A DNA stretch of 64,000 nucleotides from AC-32 sp035624425 (GTDB lineage Bacteria > Actinomycetota > Thermoleophilia > Gaiellales > Gaiellaceae): contig DASPRN010000036.1 in the NCBI GenBank assembly GCA_035624425.1, positions 32,513 through 96,512 on the forward strand, in the 5' to 3' direction. This document shows positions 7,466-15,423 of this stretch, piece by piece. Each line of letters opens with the position of its first letter. Within the stretch, counting starts at the first letter, position 1. Under the pieces are notes generated by a model. That model had not been told where the DNA came from. It searched no databases and saw nothing but the letters and a program-made list of their open reading frames with translations. The position numbers and the translations under genes are program-made.

Positions 7466-9195
7466 CGCAACGCTCCGAGGCGGGCGAGCAGGCGTCTGCG
7501 AACGCCGTCGACCTCCGCCGCGTCGTCGGGGCGCGTTTCGTCGGGTGCCCGGATGGCATCGGAGAGGTCGACCTCCTCGATCGCTGCGGCCGTCACGCCG
7601 CTGCGCAGGAGCTCGAGGCAGCGCTCGTGCAGGTCGAGCACGAGCTGGAGCAGCGCCGCCTGCTTCTCGGGGGCGCAGTAGGCGTCGTTCTCGCTGAGAG
7701 AGCTCTGCTGGAGCACGGCCTCGCGGAGGAGCCTCGCCGTCACCAGCACGACGCGCTCGTCGTCCGGGAGCGAGCCGGCGCCGACGAGCTGGGCGACCGA
7801 CTCGATCCGGTCGGCCTCCGCGAGCAGGCGCAGCGCGGCCGTCCGCCGCTCGCGCCAGGCCCAGTCGCCCTCCAGTGCGTGCCACGAGCCGACGGCCTCG
7901 GCGTCGCGTGAGGAGGAGTCGCGCCAGCTCACCGCCGGGTAGTGGCGGGCGTAGGCGAGGTCGCGGTCGAGCGACCAGACGCAGCGGACGAAGCGGCGGG
8001 TGTGCGCCGAGACGGGCTCCGCCAGGTCTCCGCCGGGGGGAGAGACGGCGCCGACGATCGTCACCGAGCCCTCGGTGCCCCCGGGCATCCGCACCCGGCC
8101 CGCCCGCTCGTAGAACGAGGCCAGTGCGGAGGCGAGCCCGGCCGGGTAGCCCTCCTCCGCGGGCAGCTCGTCGGTGCGCGAGGCCACCTCCCGCAGCGCC
8201 TCCGCCCAGCGCGAGGTCGAGTCGGCGATGAGAACGACGTCGTGGCCCATGTCCCGGTAGTACTCAGCGACCGTGACTCCCGTGTGGATGCTCGCCTCGC
8301 GCGCCATGACGGGCATGTTCGAGACGTTGGCGATCAGAACGGTGCGCTCGAGCAGCGAGCGGCCGGTGCGCGGGTCCTCCAGCCGCGGCAGCTCGCCGAG
8401 CACGTCGGCCATCTCGTTGCCGCGCTCCCCGCAGCCGACGTAGACGATCACGTCCGCGTCGCACCACTTGGCGATCTGCTGCAGCAGCACGGTCTTGCCC
8501 GTGCCGAAGCCGCCGGGCACGCCCGCGCTCGAGCCCCGGGCGACCGGGTAGAAGAGGTCGAGGACGCGCTGTCCGGTCCGGATCGGCGGCTCGGTCGGGA
8601 GCCGTGCCGCGAAGGGACGCGGCTGCCGTACCGGCCAGCGCTGCGCGAGCGAGAGCTCGTGGCCCCCGACGACCGCCACCGGCTCGTCGACCGTGTACTC
8701 GCCGGCCGGCGCAACCGACTCGACCCGTCCGGAGATCCCGGGCGGCACGAGCACCCGGTGCTCGATCGTCTCCGTCTCGGGGACGACGCCCAGCAGCCCG
8801 GCGGCCGCGAGCTCGTCTCCGACCCCCGCGGCCGGGCTGAACGGCCAGCGCCGGTCCGAAGGCAGCGTGCCCGGGCGCGTGCCGGACGCGAGCAGGTCGC
8901 CCGCCGCGGTCAGGCGGCGCAGCATGCCGTCGAAGACGCCGCCGAGCAGTCCGGGCCCGAGCTCGGCGCTCAACGGCCCGCCGCTGCTCAGGATCGGATC
9001 GCCGGGCCGGAGCCCGCCCGTGTACTCGTAGACCTGGACGGTCGCCCGGTCACCCGAGAGCGCGATCACCTCGCCCGGCAACCGCTTCGGCCCGACCTCG
9101 ACGAAGTCGAGCATCGCCGCCTCGACGCCCTCGGCCTCGACGACGGGGCCGTTGACGCGGACGACGGCAGGCCTCGGCTCCGGCTTCAGCTCCAC
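7462..9195 (-). CDS. atpA: A/V-type ATP synthase subunit A (catalytic)
   Basis: This catalytic subunit (577 residues from the chosen start) hydrolyses or makes ATP. The P-loop GGFGTGKT lies at about 228-235, followed by YVGCGERGNEMADVL, and ADSTSRWAEALREVASR carries the Walker B end and arginine-rich segment. The bulge domain specific to subunit A (about residues 115-185, VPPGISGRVES) separates it from F-type beta. I chose GTG at 9195, which lies just inside the end of atpE with AGGAG close upstream; a longer form from 9231 is possible but would overlap atpE by 46 bases. It is joined to atpB by a CTGA overlap. Confidence 0.95.
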   Translation of the reverse strand: MELKPEPRPAVVRVNGPVVEAEGVEAAMLDFVEVGPKRLPGEVIALSGDRATVQVYEYTGGLRPGDPILSSGGPLSAELGPGLLGGVFDGMLRRLTAAGDLLASGTRPGTLPSDRRWPFSPAAGVGDELAAAGLLGVVPETETIEHRVLVPPGISGRVESVAPAGEYTVDEPVAVVGGHELSLAQRWPVRQPRPFAARLPTEPPIRTGQRVLDLFYPVARGSSAGVPGGFGTGKTVLLQQIAKWCDADVIVYVGCGERGNEMADVLGELPRLEDPRTGRSLLERTVLIANVSNMPVMAREASIHTGVTVAEYYRDMGHDVVLIADSTSRWAEALREVASRTDELPAEEGYPAGLASALASFYERAGRVRMPGGTEGSVTIVGAVSPPGGDLAEPVSAHTRRFVRCVWSLDRDLAYARHYPAVSWRDSSSRDAEAVGSWHALEGDWAWRERRTAALRLLAEADRIESVAQLVGAGSLPDDERVVLVTARLLREAVLQQSSLSENDAYCAPEKQAALLQLVLDLHERCLELLRSGVTAAAIEEVDLSDAIRAPDETRPDDAAEVDGVRRRLLARLGALR

Positions 9196-9686
9196 AGCTC
9201 CTGCAGCCTCGTGCCGAGCCGCTCGATGCAATCGTCGACCAGCACCGGCAGCGAGTAGTCGACGTAGCGGCGGCCGCGCCGCCCGCGAACGCCGCCGCGG
9301 CCCGGGACGTCGATCTCGAGCTCGGCGTCGTCGCCCAGCCGCTCGCGGGCGGCCGCCGCCAGACGCTCGAGCAGCGCCGGGTACCCGGGATCGTCCCGGA
9401 GCCTCCCGGCCGCGGCCTGCGACTCGGCCACGAAGTGCTCGTACACCTCGCGGCGGGCCTGGAGGACGATCGTGCGCGCCTGCGTCCGCGCCTCCGCGCG
9501 CAGCCGCGAGGCTGCTCGCTCGGCGGCCGCCTCGCCTTCCGCGCGGGACCGCTCGACCAGCGCGTCGGCCTCTTGCTCGGAGTGCCTGAGCTCCGCCGCC
9601 GCGCGTTCGTCTGCCTCGGCCAGCTCGCGCTCGGCGTTTGCCTCGGCCAGCGAGAGCAAGGCGTTGCGAAGCGGCTCGACGTTCAC
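9186..9686 (-). CDS. atpE: A/V-type ATP synthase subunit E (peripheral stalk)
   Basis: This 166-residue protein has the subunit E layout: a long charged N-terminal helix (about residues 1-90, rich in Ala, Glu and Arg) and a small C-terminal globular domain ending in DYSLPVLVDDCIERLGTRLQELW. Subunit E pairs with subunit H (G) to make the peripheral stalk that holds the head. It overlaps atpF by 4 bases (ATGA) and atpA by 10. Sequence identity to the family is weak, as is usual for stalk subunits, so position in the operon carries much of the weight. Confidence 0.88.
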   Translation of the reverse strand: MNVEPLRNALLSLAEANAERELAEADERAAAELRHSEQEADALVERSRAEGEAAAERAASRLRAEARTQARTIVLQARREVYEHFVAESQAAAGRLRDDPGYPALLERLAAAARERLGDDAELEIDVPGRGGVRGRRGRRYVDYSLPVLVDDCIERLGTRLQELWS

Positions 9687-9904
9687 TCCGGCAGCACCGC
9701 CCAGATCAGGCCCGGCCGCTCGGCGAGCTCCTCCGCGACCGCCTCGTACGCCGTCGAGGTGAGGATCAGGAGGCCGACATCGGGAGCGAGCGCCGCCAGC
9801 GCCTCCGCTGCCGCATCCGCCCCGTCGGCCGGGAGCACCTCGACGCCCGCGAGCGCGAAGCCGCCCACGCGCCTCGGGTCACCGATTGCGGCCGCGTGGC
9901 TCAC
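9683..9904 (-). CDS. atpF: A/V-type ATP synthase subunit F
   Basis: This short protein (73 residues) fits subunit F, the small Rossmann-like subunit on the central stalk. It keeps the pattern GDPRRVGGFALAGVEV, followed by VGLLILTSTAYEAV, and ends in IWAVLPE, close to the usual end of this subunit. It is short compared with the roughly 100 residues of many homologues, because the C-terminal helix after LPE is missing; that helix regulates ATP hydrolysis in some bacterial enzymes. It follows the repeat copy after atpK and overlaps atpE as ATGA. Confidence 0.86.
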   Translation of the reverse strand: MSHAAAIGDPRRVGGFALAGVEVLPADGADAAAEALAALAPDVGLLILTSTAYEAVAEELAERPGLIWAVLPE

Positions 9905-9924
9905 AAGCCGGCCTCCTGCCGCAC

Positions 9925-10004
9925 ATCGTGTCGACAGGTCGGTTCAGACCGCCGAGCAGGCGGAGCCTGCTCGGCCTGACCGAGACACCGCAAGCGGCGT
10001 CTCA
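9925..10004 (-). repeat. Dispersed intergenic repeat, copy 2 (between atpK and atpF)
   Basis: Read on the minus strand, this copy starts with the atpK stop codon (TGAGACGCCGCTTGCG), has a first hairpin GACGCCGC / GCGGTGTC, then a perfect 11-bp hairpin GCCGAGCAGGC / GCCTGCTCGGC, and ends with TCTGAACCGACCTGTCGA. It is the only real gap inside the ATP synthase operon. Placed right after the gene for the high-copy rotor subunit, it could protect atpK mRNA or reduce read-through into atpF. Confidence 0.85.
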
Positions 10005-10424
10005 TGCCTTACCGATCAGGATGATCGCGACGACCAGCCCGTAGATCGCGATGCCCTCGGCGAGGCCGACGAAGACCATCGAGCGTCCGAACGCCTCGGG
10101 CTTCTCGGAGATCGCGGCCAGCGCGGCCGAGCCCGTGTAGGCGACGGCGAAGCCCGCGCCGATAGTCGAGCCCGCGACGGCGATGCCGGCGCCGATCAGG
10201 GCCGCGCCCGGGTTCTTCGAGGACGAGCCGGCCGCTGCGGCGTGCGCCGGATCGGCCCAGCCGGCGAGGATCGCCGCCGTCAGGCAGAGCGCCGCGAGCA
10301 GCAGCAGCCCGTTCACGTAGAGCAGGCGCTGCAGCCCGCGCCTCGGCGCCCGCCGCAGCCCGACGGTGGTGAGAGCGGCGATGCCGGCGATCACCGGCGC
10401 GCCGACGAGCAACGACACGATCAT
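10002..10424 (-). CDS. atpK: A/V-type ATP synthase subunit K (membrane rotor ring)
   Basis: This 140-residue proteolipid forms the membrane rotor ring. It has four hydrophobic segments: about 1-20, 33-54, 73-97 and 115-138. The last two make the classical c-subunit hairpin, with the ion-binding glutamate at about Glu123 in GLAEGIAIYGL. No Ser/Thr follows that Glu, which argues for proton rather than sodium coupling (inference). The two extra N-terminal segments make it longer than single-hairpin c subunits. The start ATG at 10424 overlaps the atpI stop (ATGA) and has GGGAGG upstream. A dispersed repeat begins at its stop codon. Confidence 0.92.
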   Translation of the reverse strand: MIVSLLVGAPVIAGIAALTTVGLRRAPRRGLQRLLYVNGLLLLAALCLTAAILAGWADPAHAAAAGSSSKNPGAALIGAGIAVAGSTIGAGFAVAYTGSAALAAISEKPEAFGRSMVFVGLAEGIAIYGLVVAIILIGKA

Positions 10425-11788
10425 GGTTCCTCCCTCCAGTCGACGACAGGGATGCTCCACGGCGAGAAGGCATGCCCCTCGCCGGCGAAGATGCGTGAGA
10501 AGAGCTCGTAGTACTCGAGCCGCAGCGCCTGCACTCCGGCGACGAGGGCCTCGAGCGCAAACGCGACGGCGTTGCCGAAGACGAACACGAGGATCGCCGC
10601 CGCCACTCCCGCGGGCGTCCCCCAGAGCGCCGCGGCGGCGCTGAAGACGATCGCGGCCAGCGCCGCGTGCATCAACCCGAAGGCGGCGAGCCGGGTGAAC
10701 GACACCGCGTTCGAGCCGATCCGGACGACGGCGTCGAAGACCTCGATCGACGCGCCGGTGACGGCGGCAGTGCCGTGGCCGGCCTCGGCGAGAAAGCCTC
10801 CCGCGAGCAGGAGCACGCCGACGACCGCGAGCACCCCGCCGGCGGCGGTGAGAGCCGTCAGCCCCAGGTAGGCGCCGGCGAGGGCGATCCCGCCCCCGAG
10901 GAAGACGGCGAGACCGGCGACGCCGGAGGGTGCGAGCAGGGCCGGCCTCGGGCCCGCCTCCCGCCAGCGGTTGACGATTCCGATCACGTAGCTGTTCGCG
11001 AGCAGGAAGATCCCGACCGCACCGGCGGCGGCGAGCAGGGTCAGCGGCCGGTCGGTGGGGTCGAGCCAGAGCGTCGGCACGAGGCCGCTCGGGCCGAACG
11101 CCTCGCCGTAGAGCAAGCCGAACAGCGCCGCGGCGAGCCCGGCCGCGACGGCGAAGGGCCAGAGCCCGCGCAGCCGCGCCCAGCGGGCCGGCGCGCGCCG
11201 CAGCAGGAGCCCGAGAAGGACGAGAAGGAGGCCGTGCCCCACGTCTCCGAACATCATCCCGAACATGAGCACGAAGGAGAAGGCGGCAAACGGCGTCGGG
11301 TCGAGGTCGGCGTAGCGGGCCGCGCCGTAGGTGTCGACCAGGGGGCGGAACGGGCGCGCGACGCGCGCCGGCCGGAGCAACGTCGGCGGATCCGACCAGG
11401 GCGGCGTGGGCAGCTCCACGACCGCGGCGCCGACCGGCGAGAGACGCTCGCCGAGGCCGGCGAGCTCGGTGTCGGGGGCCCAGCCGACAAAGGCGGCGAA
11501 GCTCCGCCGGCGCACGGCCGATTCGGCGCGTCGCTGCAGCTCGACCTCGCCGGCGAGGAGATCGGCCGCGCCGCGGCGCTCGAGCTCGGCGAGGCCGGCC
11601 TTGCCGCGGGCGAGCCGCGGCTCCACGTGGCCGCTGGTCGCACGGCGCTGGAGCCGGCCGAGCGCTTCGAGCGCCTCTCCCTGCGCAGGGGGCAGGGGGT
11701 TGACGAGCTCGACGGCGCCGGTCTCTGCGAGCGCGACGAGCGCCTCGCGGAGGCGCGGCTCGGGCGCCACCACCGCGACGCGGCTCAT
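10421..11788 (-). CDS. atpI: A/V-type ATP synthase subunit I (membrane stator, a-like)
   Basis: This 455-residue protein combines a cytoplasmic N-terminal domain of about 200 residues with a C-terminal membrane domain of roughly seven or eight helices. FVLMFGMMFGDVGHGLLLVLLG marks the first membrane segments, and VSFTRLAAFGLMHAALA carries the essential arginine next to the rotor ring. It forms the ion path with subunit K. I use ATG at 11788 because MSRVAVVAPEPRLREALVALAETGAVEL fits the normal family N-terminus; a GTG at 11821 inside atpC is an alternative. Confidence 0.92.
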   Translation of the reverse strand: MSRVAVVAPEPRLREALVALAETGAVELVNPLPPAQGEALEALGRLQRRATSGHVEPRLARGKAGLAELERRGAADLLAGEVELQRRAESAVRRRSFAAFVGWAPDTELAGLGERLSPVGAAVVELPTPPWSDPPTLLRPARVARPFRPLVDTYGAARYADLDPTPFAAFSFVLMFGMMFGDVGHGLLLVLLGLLLRRAPARWARLRGLWPFAVAAGLAAALFGLLYGEAFGPSGLVPTLWLDPTDRPLTLLAAAGAVGIFLLANSYVIGIVNRWREAGPRPALLAPSGVAGLAVFLGGGIALAGAYLGLTALTAAGGVLAVVGVLLLAGGFLAEAGHGTAAVTGASIEVFDAVVRIGSNAVSFTRLAAFGLMHAALAAIVFSAAAALWGTPAGVAAAILVFVFGNAVAFALEALVAGVQALRLEYYELFSRIFAGEGHAFSPWSIPVVDWREEP

Positions 11789-11807
11789 CCGCGCCGGCAG
11801 GCCGAGC

Positions 11808-12734
11808 TCACGCGTGCGCACCGAGCGCCTCTCGCAGCTCGAGCGGGCCGCCCCGGTCGGCGAGCGCCAGTGCCGCCGACGTCCGCCAGGCGTCTGCGGC
11901 AAGCAGGGCCGCGACGCCCGCGACCACCGCGCGGTCCTCGAGCGGACGGCGTGCCAACCGCTCTCCCTCCTGCTCGACCCGTTCCCACCAGGCCGCCTCG
12001 GCCTCCCAGAGGCGCTCGGCGGCGTCGATGTCCGCGAGGGCCCAGGCTGCGCGCTCGGGAAGGCCCTCGCCGAGCTCGCCGAGCGTGCGCGACGTCTCCC
12101 AGCCGGGCCCGAGCACCGGGATCGCGCCTCCTGTCAGCAGCTCGACGGGCCGGCCGGCGACGAACAGCTCGCGTGCGACGAGCAGGGCCAGCGCTCCCGC
12201 CACGAGCCCGGAGAGCTCGGGCGCCGCGCCGAGGACGCGCCGGGCCCAGGAGAGCCGCAGGCCGAAGTGCACCGTCTCCGCCGTCTCGCCTCCCGGGTCG
12301 CCCCACGCCGAGGCCGCGATCGCGGAACGGAGCTCGGCTGCCGTCTGCGCCTGCGCGGCGGCCGGCCAGGCAATCGCCAGCGCGCCGAGGTCGAACGGCT
12401 GCCGCAGCTCCGCCCCGCCGAGGAAGGCAAGGCGCTCCTCCAGGTTGACGAGCTCGAACCAGGCCGCGAGCGCCCGTGCCAGCCCTGCGCCTCCGGGCGG
12501 CAGCCAGCCGGCGAGCAGCCGCAGATGGAAGAGCACCGAGCGGGCGACGGCCCGCTGGGCTTCTTCGAGCGAATGGGCCGGCTCCAGCTCCACCGCGTAG
12601 CCGGTCGCTGCGAGCAGGGCGAGGGCGTCGCCGAGAGACCGGCTTTCTGCGACGGCCCGCGCGCGCTCCCGCCCGAGCCGGCGGCGGAGCAGCAGGCGCG
12701 CACGGACGCCTGCGGCGATCCAGCCCGCGCTCAC
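11808..12734 (-). CDS. atpC: A/V-type ATP synthase subunit C (central stalk socket)
   Basis: This helix-rich protein of about 308 residues has no membrane segments and occupies the place of subunit C, the funnel that links the rotor shaft to the K ring. FELVNLEERLAFLGG and GLRLSWARRVLG are the most family-like stretches, but overall similarity looks low, so the call rests largely on length, helix content and operon position. I chose GTG at 12734, which overlaps the atpH stop as GTGA and has GGGAG eight bases upstream. A second GTG at 12743 has no room for a ribosome binding site. Confidence 0.8.
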   Translation of the reverse strand: MSAGWIAAGVRARLLLRRRLGRERARAVAESRSLGDALALLAATGYAVELEPAHSLEEAQRAVARSVLFHLRLLAGWLPPGGAGLARALAAWFELVNLEERLAFLGGAELRQPFDLGALAIAWPAAAQAQTAAELRSAIAASAWGDPGGETAETVHFGLRLSWARRVLGAAPELSGLVAGALALLVARELFVAGRPVELLTGGAIPVLGPGWETSRTLGELGEGLPERAAWALADIDAAERLWEAEAAWWERVEQEGERLARRPLEDRAVVAGVAALLAADAWRTSAALALADRGGPLELREALGAHA

Positions 12735-13135
12735 AGCGACCACTCCCGGACGCAGGCCGCCACCTCGCCCGCGAGGCGGCCGATTCGCTCGCGCCCGCGC
12801 GCCTCGACACGCGCGGCTTCCTGCTCGGCGGCGGCGATGATCGCCCGCGCCTCCTCCTCGGCCAGCCGTCGCCGCTCCGCTCCCGCCCGCGCGCGTGCCC
12901 GATCGGCGCGCGCGTGCCAGCCGGCCTCCACGCTGCTCGCCTGCTCGTGCGCCTGCGCGAGGCGTTCCCTGGCGCGGGCTGCGGCGCGGGCGCCGACCGC
13001 GGCCGCGGCGGCGTCGATCTCCTCGAGGGCCGCGAACACCGGTGCGAGCTCCGACCTGAGGTCGTCCGCCGCCGCGGCCGGAACGCCGGCCGTCCGGCGG
13101 AAACGGTCGAGGAGATCGCCGAGTGGTGCTCGCAT
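12731..13135 (-). CDS. atpH: A/V-type ATP synthase subunit H (G-type stalk helix)
   Basis: This 134-residue protein is almost wholly alpha-helical and charged, with a long Ala/Arg/Glu-rich coiled coil from about residue 40 to 115 (ERRRLAEEEARAIIAAAEQEAARVEAR). That matches the H/G subunit, which pairs with subunit E in the peripheral stalk. It is the first gene of the operon; the 116-base region upstream is shared with the divergent epimerase gene and must hold the operon promoter, although I see no clear -10 box on this strand. Confidence 0.78.
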   Translation of the reverse strand: MRAPLGDLLDRFRRTAGVPAAAADDLRSELAPVFAALEEIDAAAAAVGARAAARARERLAQAHEQASSVEAGWHARADRARARAGAERRRLAEEEARAIIAAAEQEAARVEARGRERIGRLAGEVAACVREWSL

Positions 13136-13238
13136 GCCGCTAATGGTCGCTTTCTCGGCGAAACCTCACATCGGTAGCCGCCACGGATGAGGGCGTTAGG
13201 AGTTCGTAAGAGCCAGGGGTTCCGGCGGGAACCGCGGC

Positions 13239-13244
13239 TAACAT
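13239..13244 (+). promoter_or_regulatory. Candidate -10 box (TAACAT) for the 13252 gene
   Basis: TAACAT ends seven bases before the ATG of the UDP-xylose-synthase-like gene, so the transcript would begin at or very near the start codon (leaderless). No convincing -35 box is visible. The 116-bp region 13136-13251 also has to drive the ATP synthase operon in the other direction. Confidence 0.45.
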
Positions 13245-13251
13245 CCGGCCG

Positions 13252-14190
13252 ATGGCCACGGCTGTCGTAACCGGCGGAGCCGGTTTTCTCGGCTCCCACC
13301 TGTGCGAATACCTCCTGAGCAAGGGGTTTCGCGTCATCTGCGTGGACAACCTCGAGACCAGCTCGCTCGAGAACCTCGAGCACCTGCGCGACGACGCTTT
13401 CCTCTTCTCCAACCACGACATGGTCGAGCACCTGGAGGTCGCCGAACCGGTGGACGTCGTCTACCACCTGGCCGCGCTGGCGAGCCCGATCGACTACCTG
13501 CGCCAGCCGCTGCACTCGCTCAAGGTCGGCTCGTACGGGACGCACAACGCGCTCGGGCTCGCGAAGTTCAAGCGCGCCCGCTTCGTGCTCTTCTCGACGA
13601 GCGAGGTCTACGGCGACCCGCAGGTGCACCCGCAGCCCGAGAGCTACTGGGGCAACGTCAACCCGATCGGGCCGCGCGGGGTCTACGACGAGGCGAAGCG
13701 CTACGCCGAGGCGCTGACGATGGCGTACCACAACCAGCAGGGCGTGGACACCGCGATCGTCCGCATCTTCAACACCTACGGGCCGCGCATGCGCTCGCAC
13801 GACGGTCGCGCGATCCCGACCTTCATGCGCCAGGCGCTCGAGAACGCGCCGATCACCGTCTTCGGTGACGGCTCGCAGACGCGGAGCTTCTGCTACGTCG
13901 ACGACCTGACGCGCGGCCTGCACCTGCTGGCCGAGAGCGGCGAGCACCTGCCGGTCAACATCGGCAACCCGAACGAGTTTTCGATTCTCGAGCTTGCGCA
14001 GACAGTCATCCGTGTCACGTCGTCCAAGAGCGAGATCGTCTACGAAGCACTGCCGATCGACGATCCCCAGGTTCGCCAGCCCGACATCACGAGAGCCAGG
14101 CAGCTACTGGGCTGGGAGCCGGAGATCGCTCTGGAGGAGGGGCTCCGGCGCATGCTGCCGAGCCTCGGAAGGGAGCCACTTGGGGTCTAG
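13252..14190 (+). CDS. UDP-glucuronate decarboxylase / UDP-xylose synthase-like SDR
   Basis: This 312-residue extended SDR enzyme has the NAD site GGAGFLGSH at about 8-16, TSEVYG with the catalytic Thr/Ser, and YDEAKRYAE with the Tyr-x3-Lys pair. The block VYGDPQVHPQPESYWGNVNP and the YDEAKR form are strongly reminiscent of UDP-xylose synthases, which convert UDP-glucuronate to UDP-xylose. A dTDP-glucose dehydratase or UDP-glucose 4-epimerase is less likely. It opens the polysaccharide region. The last 11 bases overlap the likely TTG start of the glycoside hydrolase gene. Confidence 0.85.
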   Translation: MATAVVTGGAGFLGSHLCEYLLSKGFRVICVDNLETSSLENLEHLRDDAFLFSNHDMVEHLEVAEPVDVVYHLAALASPIDYLRQPLHSLKVGSYGTHNALGLAKFKRARFVLFSTSEVYGDPQVHPQPESYWGNVNPIGPRGVYDEAKRYAEALTMAYHNQQGVDTAIVRIFNTYGPRMRSHDGRAIPTFMRQALENAPITVFGDGSQTRSFCYVDDLTRGLHLLAESGEHLPVNIGNPNEFSILELAQTVIRVTSSKSEIVYEALPIDDPQVRQPDITRARQLLGWEPEIALEEGLRRMLPSLGREPLGV

Positions 14191-15307
14191 AAGAGCTCGC
14201 ATCGCCTTGATAGCCGTCGCCGCAGTCGCCGCCGTCTTCGCGTCGCAGGCCTCGGCGAACCGCTACATGCTGAAAGGGATCTACGACCCGGTGCAACCGA
14301 TGGCCGCGCCGGACACCGCCTTCCCGCTCCTGAACGCGCTGCACGTCCAGGTGCTCCGAATGGACCTGCCCTGGAACACGATCGCGCCGACGCGGCCGGA
14401 TCATCCGATGGACCCGAACGACCCGGCGTACGACTGGAGCCAGTACGACACGTTCGTCGAGAACGCGCTCCAGCACAAGATCCAGGTCATCTTCTCGGTC
14501 TGGGGCACCCCGCGCTGGGCGAACGGCGGCCAGAAGCCGAACCGGGCGCCGAAGCAGGCGCTCGACCTGCAGAAGTTCGCCTACGCAGCGGCCAAGCGCT
14601 ACAGCGGAACCTTCACGCCCACGGGCGCCACGACCGCGCTCCCGTCGGTCCGCCGCTGGCTCGCGTGGAACGAGCCGAACAGCCCGGTGTTCCTGCAGCC
14701 GCAGTGGCAGCACACGAAGAGTCGCAACATCCCGGTCGCGGCCATCGCCTACGTGCACATCTGCACGGCGATCTGGACGGGTGTCCACGCGACGCATCTG
14801 AAGGAGACCGTCGCCTGCGGCGGCACCGACCCGAACGGCAACAACAAGGCGCGGGGCATCCGTCCGTCGATCGCGCCGCTGACGTTCCTGGCGGCGCTGC
14901 ACAGGTACGGCCTGCGGCACTTCGACGTCTACGATCACCATCCGTACTACGGGAGCCCGCAGCAGACGCCGGCGACCGTGCCGCGCGGAAGCTCGTCCAT
15001 CAGGCTCGGGAACATCGGGCTCTTGATCACCCTGCTGACCCGTCTCTACGGGCACAAGAACCTCTGGATCACCGAGTACGGATACCAGACCCGGCCGCCG
15101 GACAACCACTTCGGCGTCTCGTACGCAAAGCAGGCCGCGTACCTGAAGCAGGCATTCGCGATCGCGCGCAAGAACCCGCGGATCACGCTGATGTGCTGGT
15201 TCCTGCTCCGCGACGAGAAGCGGGTCTCCGGCTGGCAGTCGGGGCTGATCACCGCCGGCGGCAAGCGCAAGCCCGCCTTCAACGCGTTCCGCAGCCTGCC
15301 GCACTGA
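14180..15307 (+). CDS. Secreted clan GH-A glycoside hydrolase-like protein
   Basis: This protein of about 375 residues starts with a signal peptide (basic MGSRRAR, hydrophobic core to about residue 21, ASQASA cleavage region). The mature part looks like a TIM-barrel hydrolase of the GH5/GH39 kind: WNEPNS holds the likely acid/base Glu165 and WITEYGYQ the likely nucleophile Glu299. It should therefore act outside the membrane on a glycan, perhaps trimming the polymer made by this cluster. Substrate is unknown. I chose TTG at 14180 because GGGAG lies four bases upstream; there is no ATG before the signal peptide. Confidence 0.78.
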   Translation: MGSRRARIALIAVAAVAAVFASQASANRYMLKGIYDPVQPMAAPDTAFPLLNALHVQVLRMDLPWNTIAPTRPDHPMDPNDPAYDWSQYDTFVENALQHKIQVIFSVWGTPRWANGGQKPNRAPKQALDLQKFAYAAAKRYSGTFTPTGATTALPSVRRWLAWNEPNSPVFLQPQWQHTKSRNIPVAAIAYVHICTAIWTGVHATHLKETVACGGTDPNGNNKARGIRPSIAPLTFLAALHRYGLRHFDVYDHHPYYGSPQQTPATVPRGSSSIRLGNIGLLITLLTRLYGHKNLWITEYGYQTRPPDNHFGVSYAKQAAYLKQAFAIARKNPRITLMCWFLLRDEKRVSGWQSGLITAGGKRKPAFNAFRSLPH

Positions 15308-15330
15308 CGTGGTTGCGGATGGCTGCGCCC

Positions 15331-15413
15331 ACGTTGTGTCGATCGGTCATTTCCGACGCACGCACGGGCAAAGCCCACGCGTGCTGAGGTCGGCAGCGCA
15401 AGCGCTGCCTTAG
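15331..15413 (-). repeat. Dispersed intergenic repeat, copy 3 (opposite to flanking genes)
   Basis: On the minus strand this copy reads TAAGGCAGCGCTTGCGCTGC at its left end, with a perfect hairpin GGCAGCGC / GCGCTGCC, then a second hairpin around GGGCTTTGCCC, then TCGGAAATGACCGATCGA. It lies between two plus-strand genes, so it is reversed relative to them. Its left end has TAA where other copies have TGA. The -10 box of the next gene overlaps this edge. Confidence 0.8.
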
Positions 15414-15416
15414 GCT
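15411..15416 (+). promoter_or_regulatory. Candidate -10 box (TAGGCT) for the 15424 gene
   Basis: TAGGCT ends seven bases before the ATG at 15424, predicting a leaderless or nearly leaderless transcript. The box lies on the edge of repeat copy 3, so the repeat may have brought or modified this promoter. Confidence 0.45.
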
Positions 15417-15423
15417 ACGAGCC

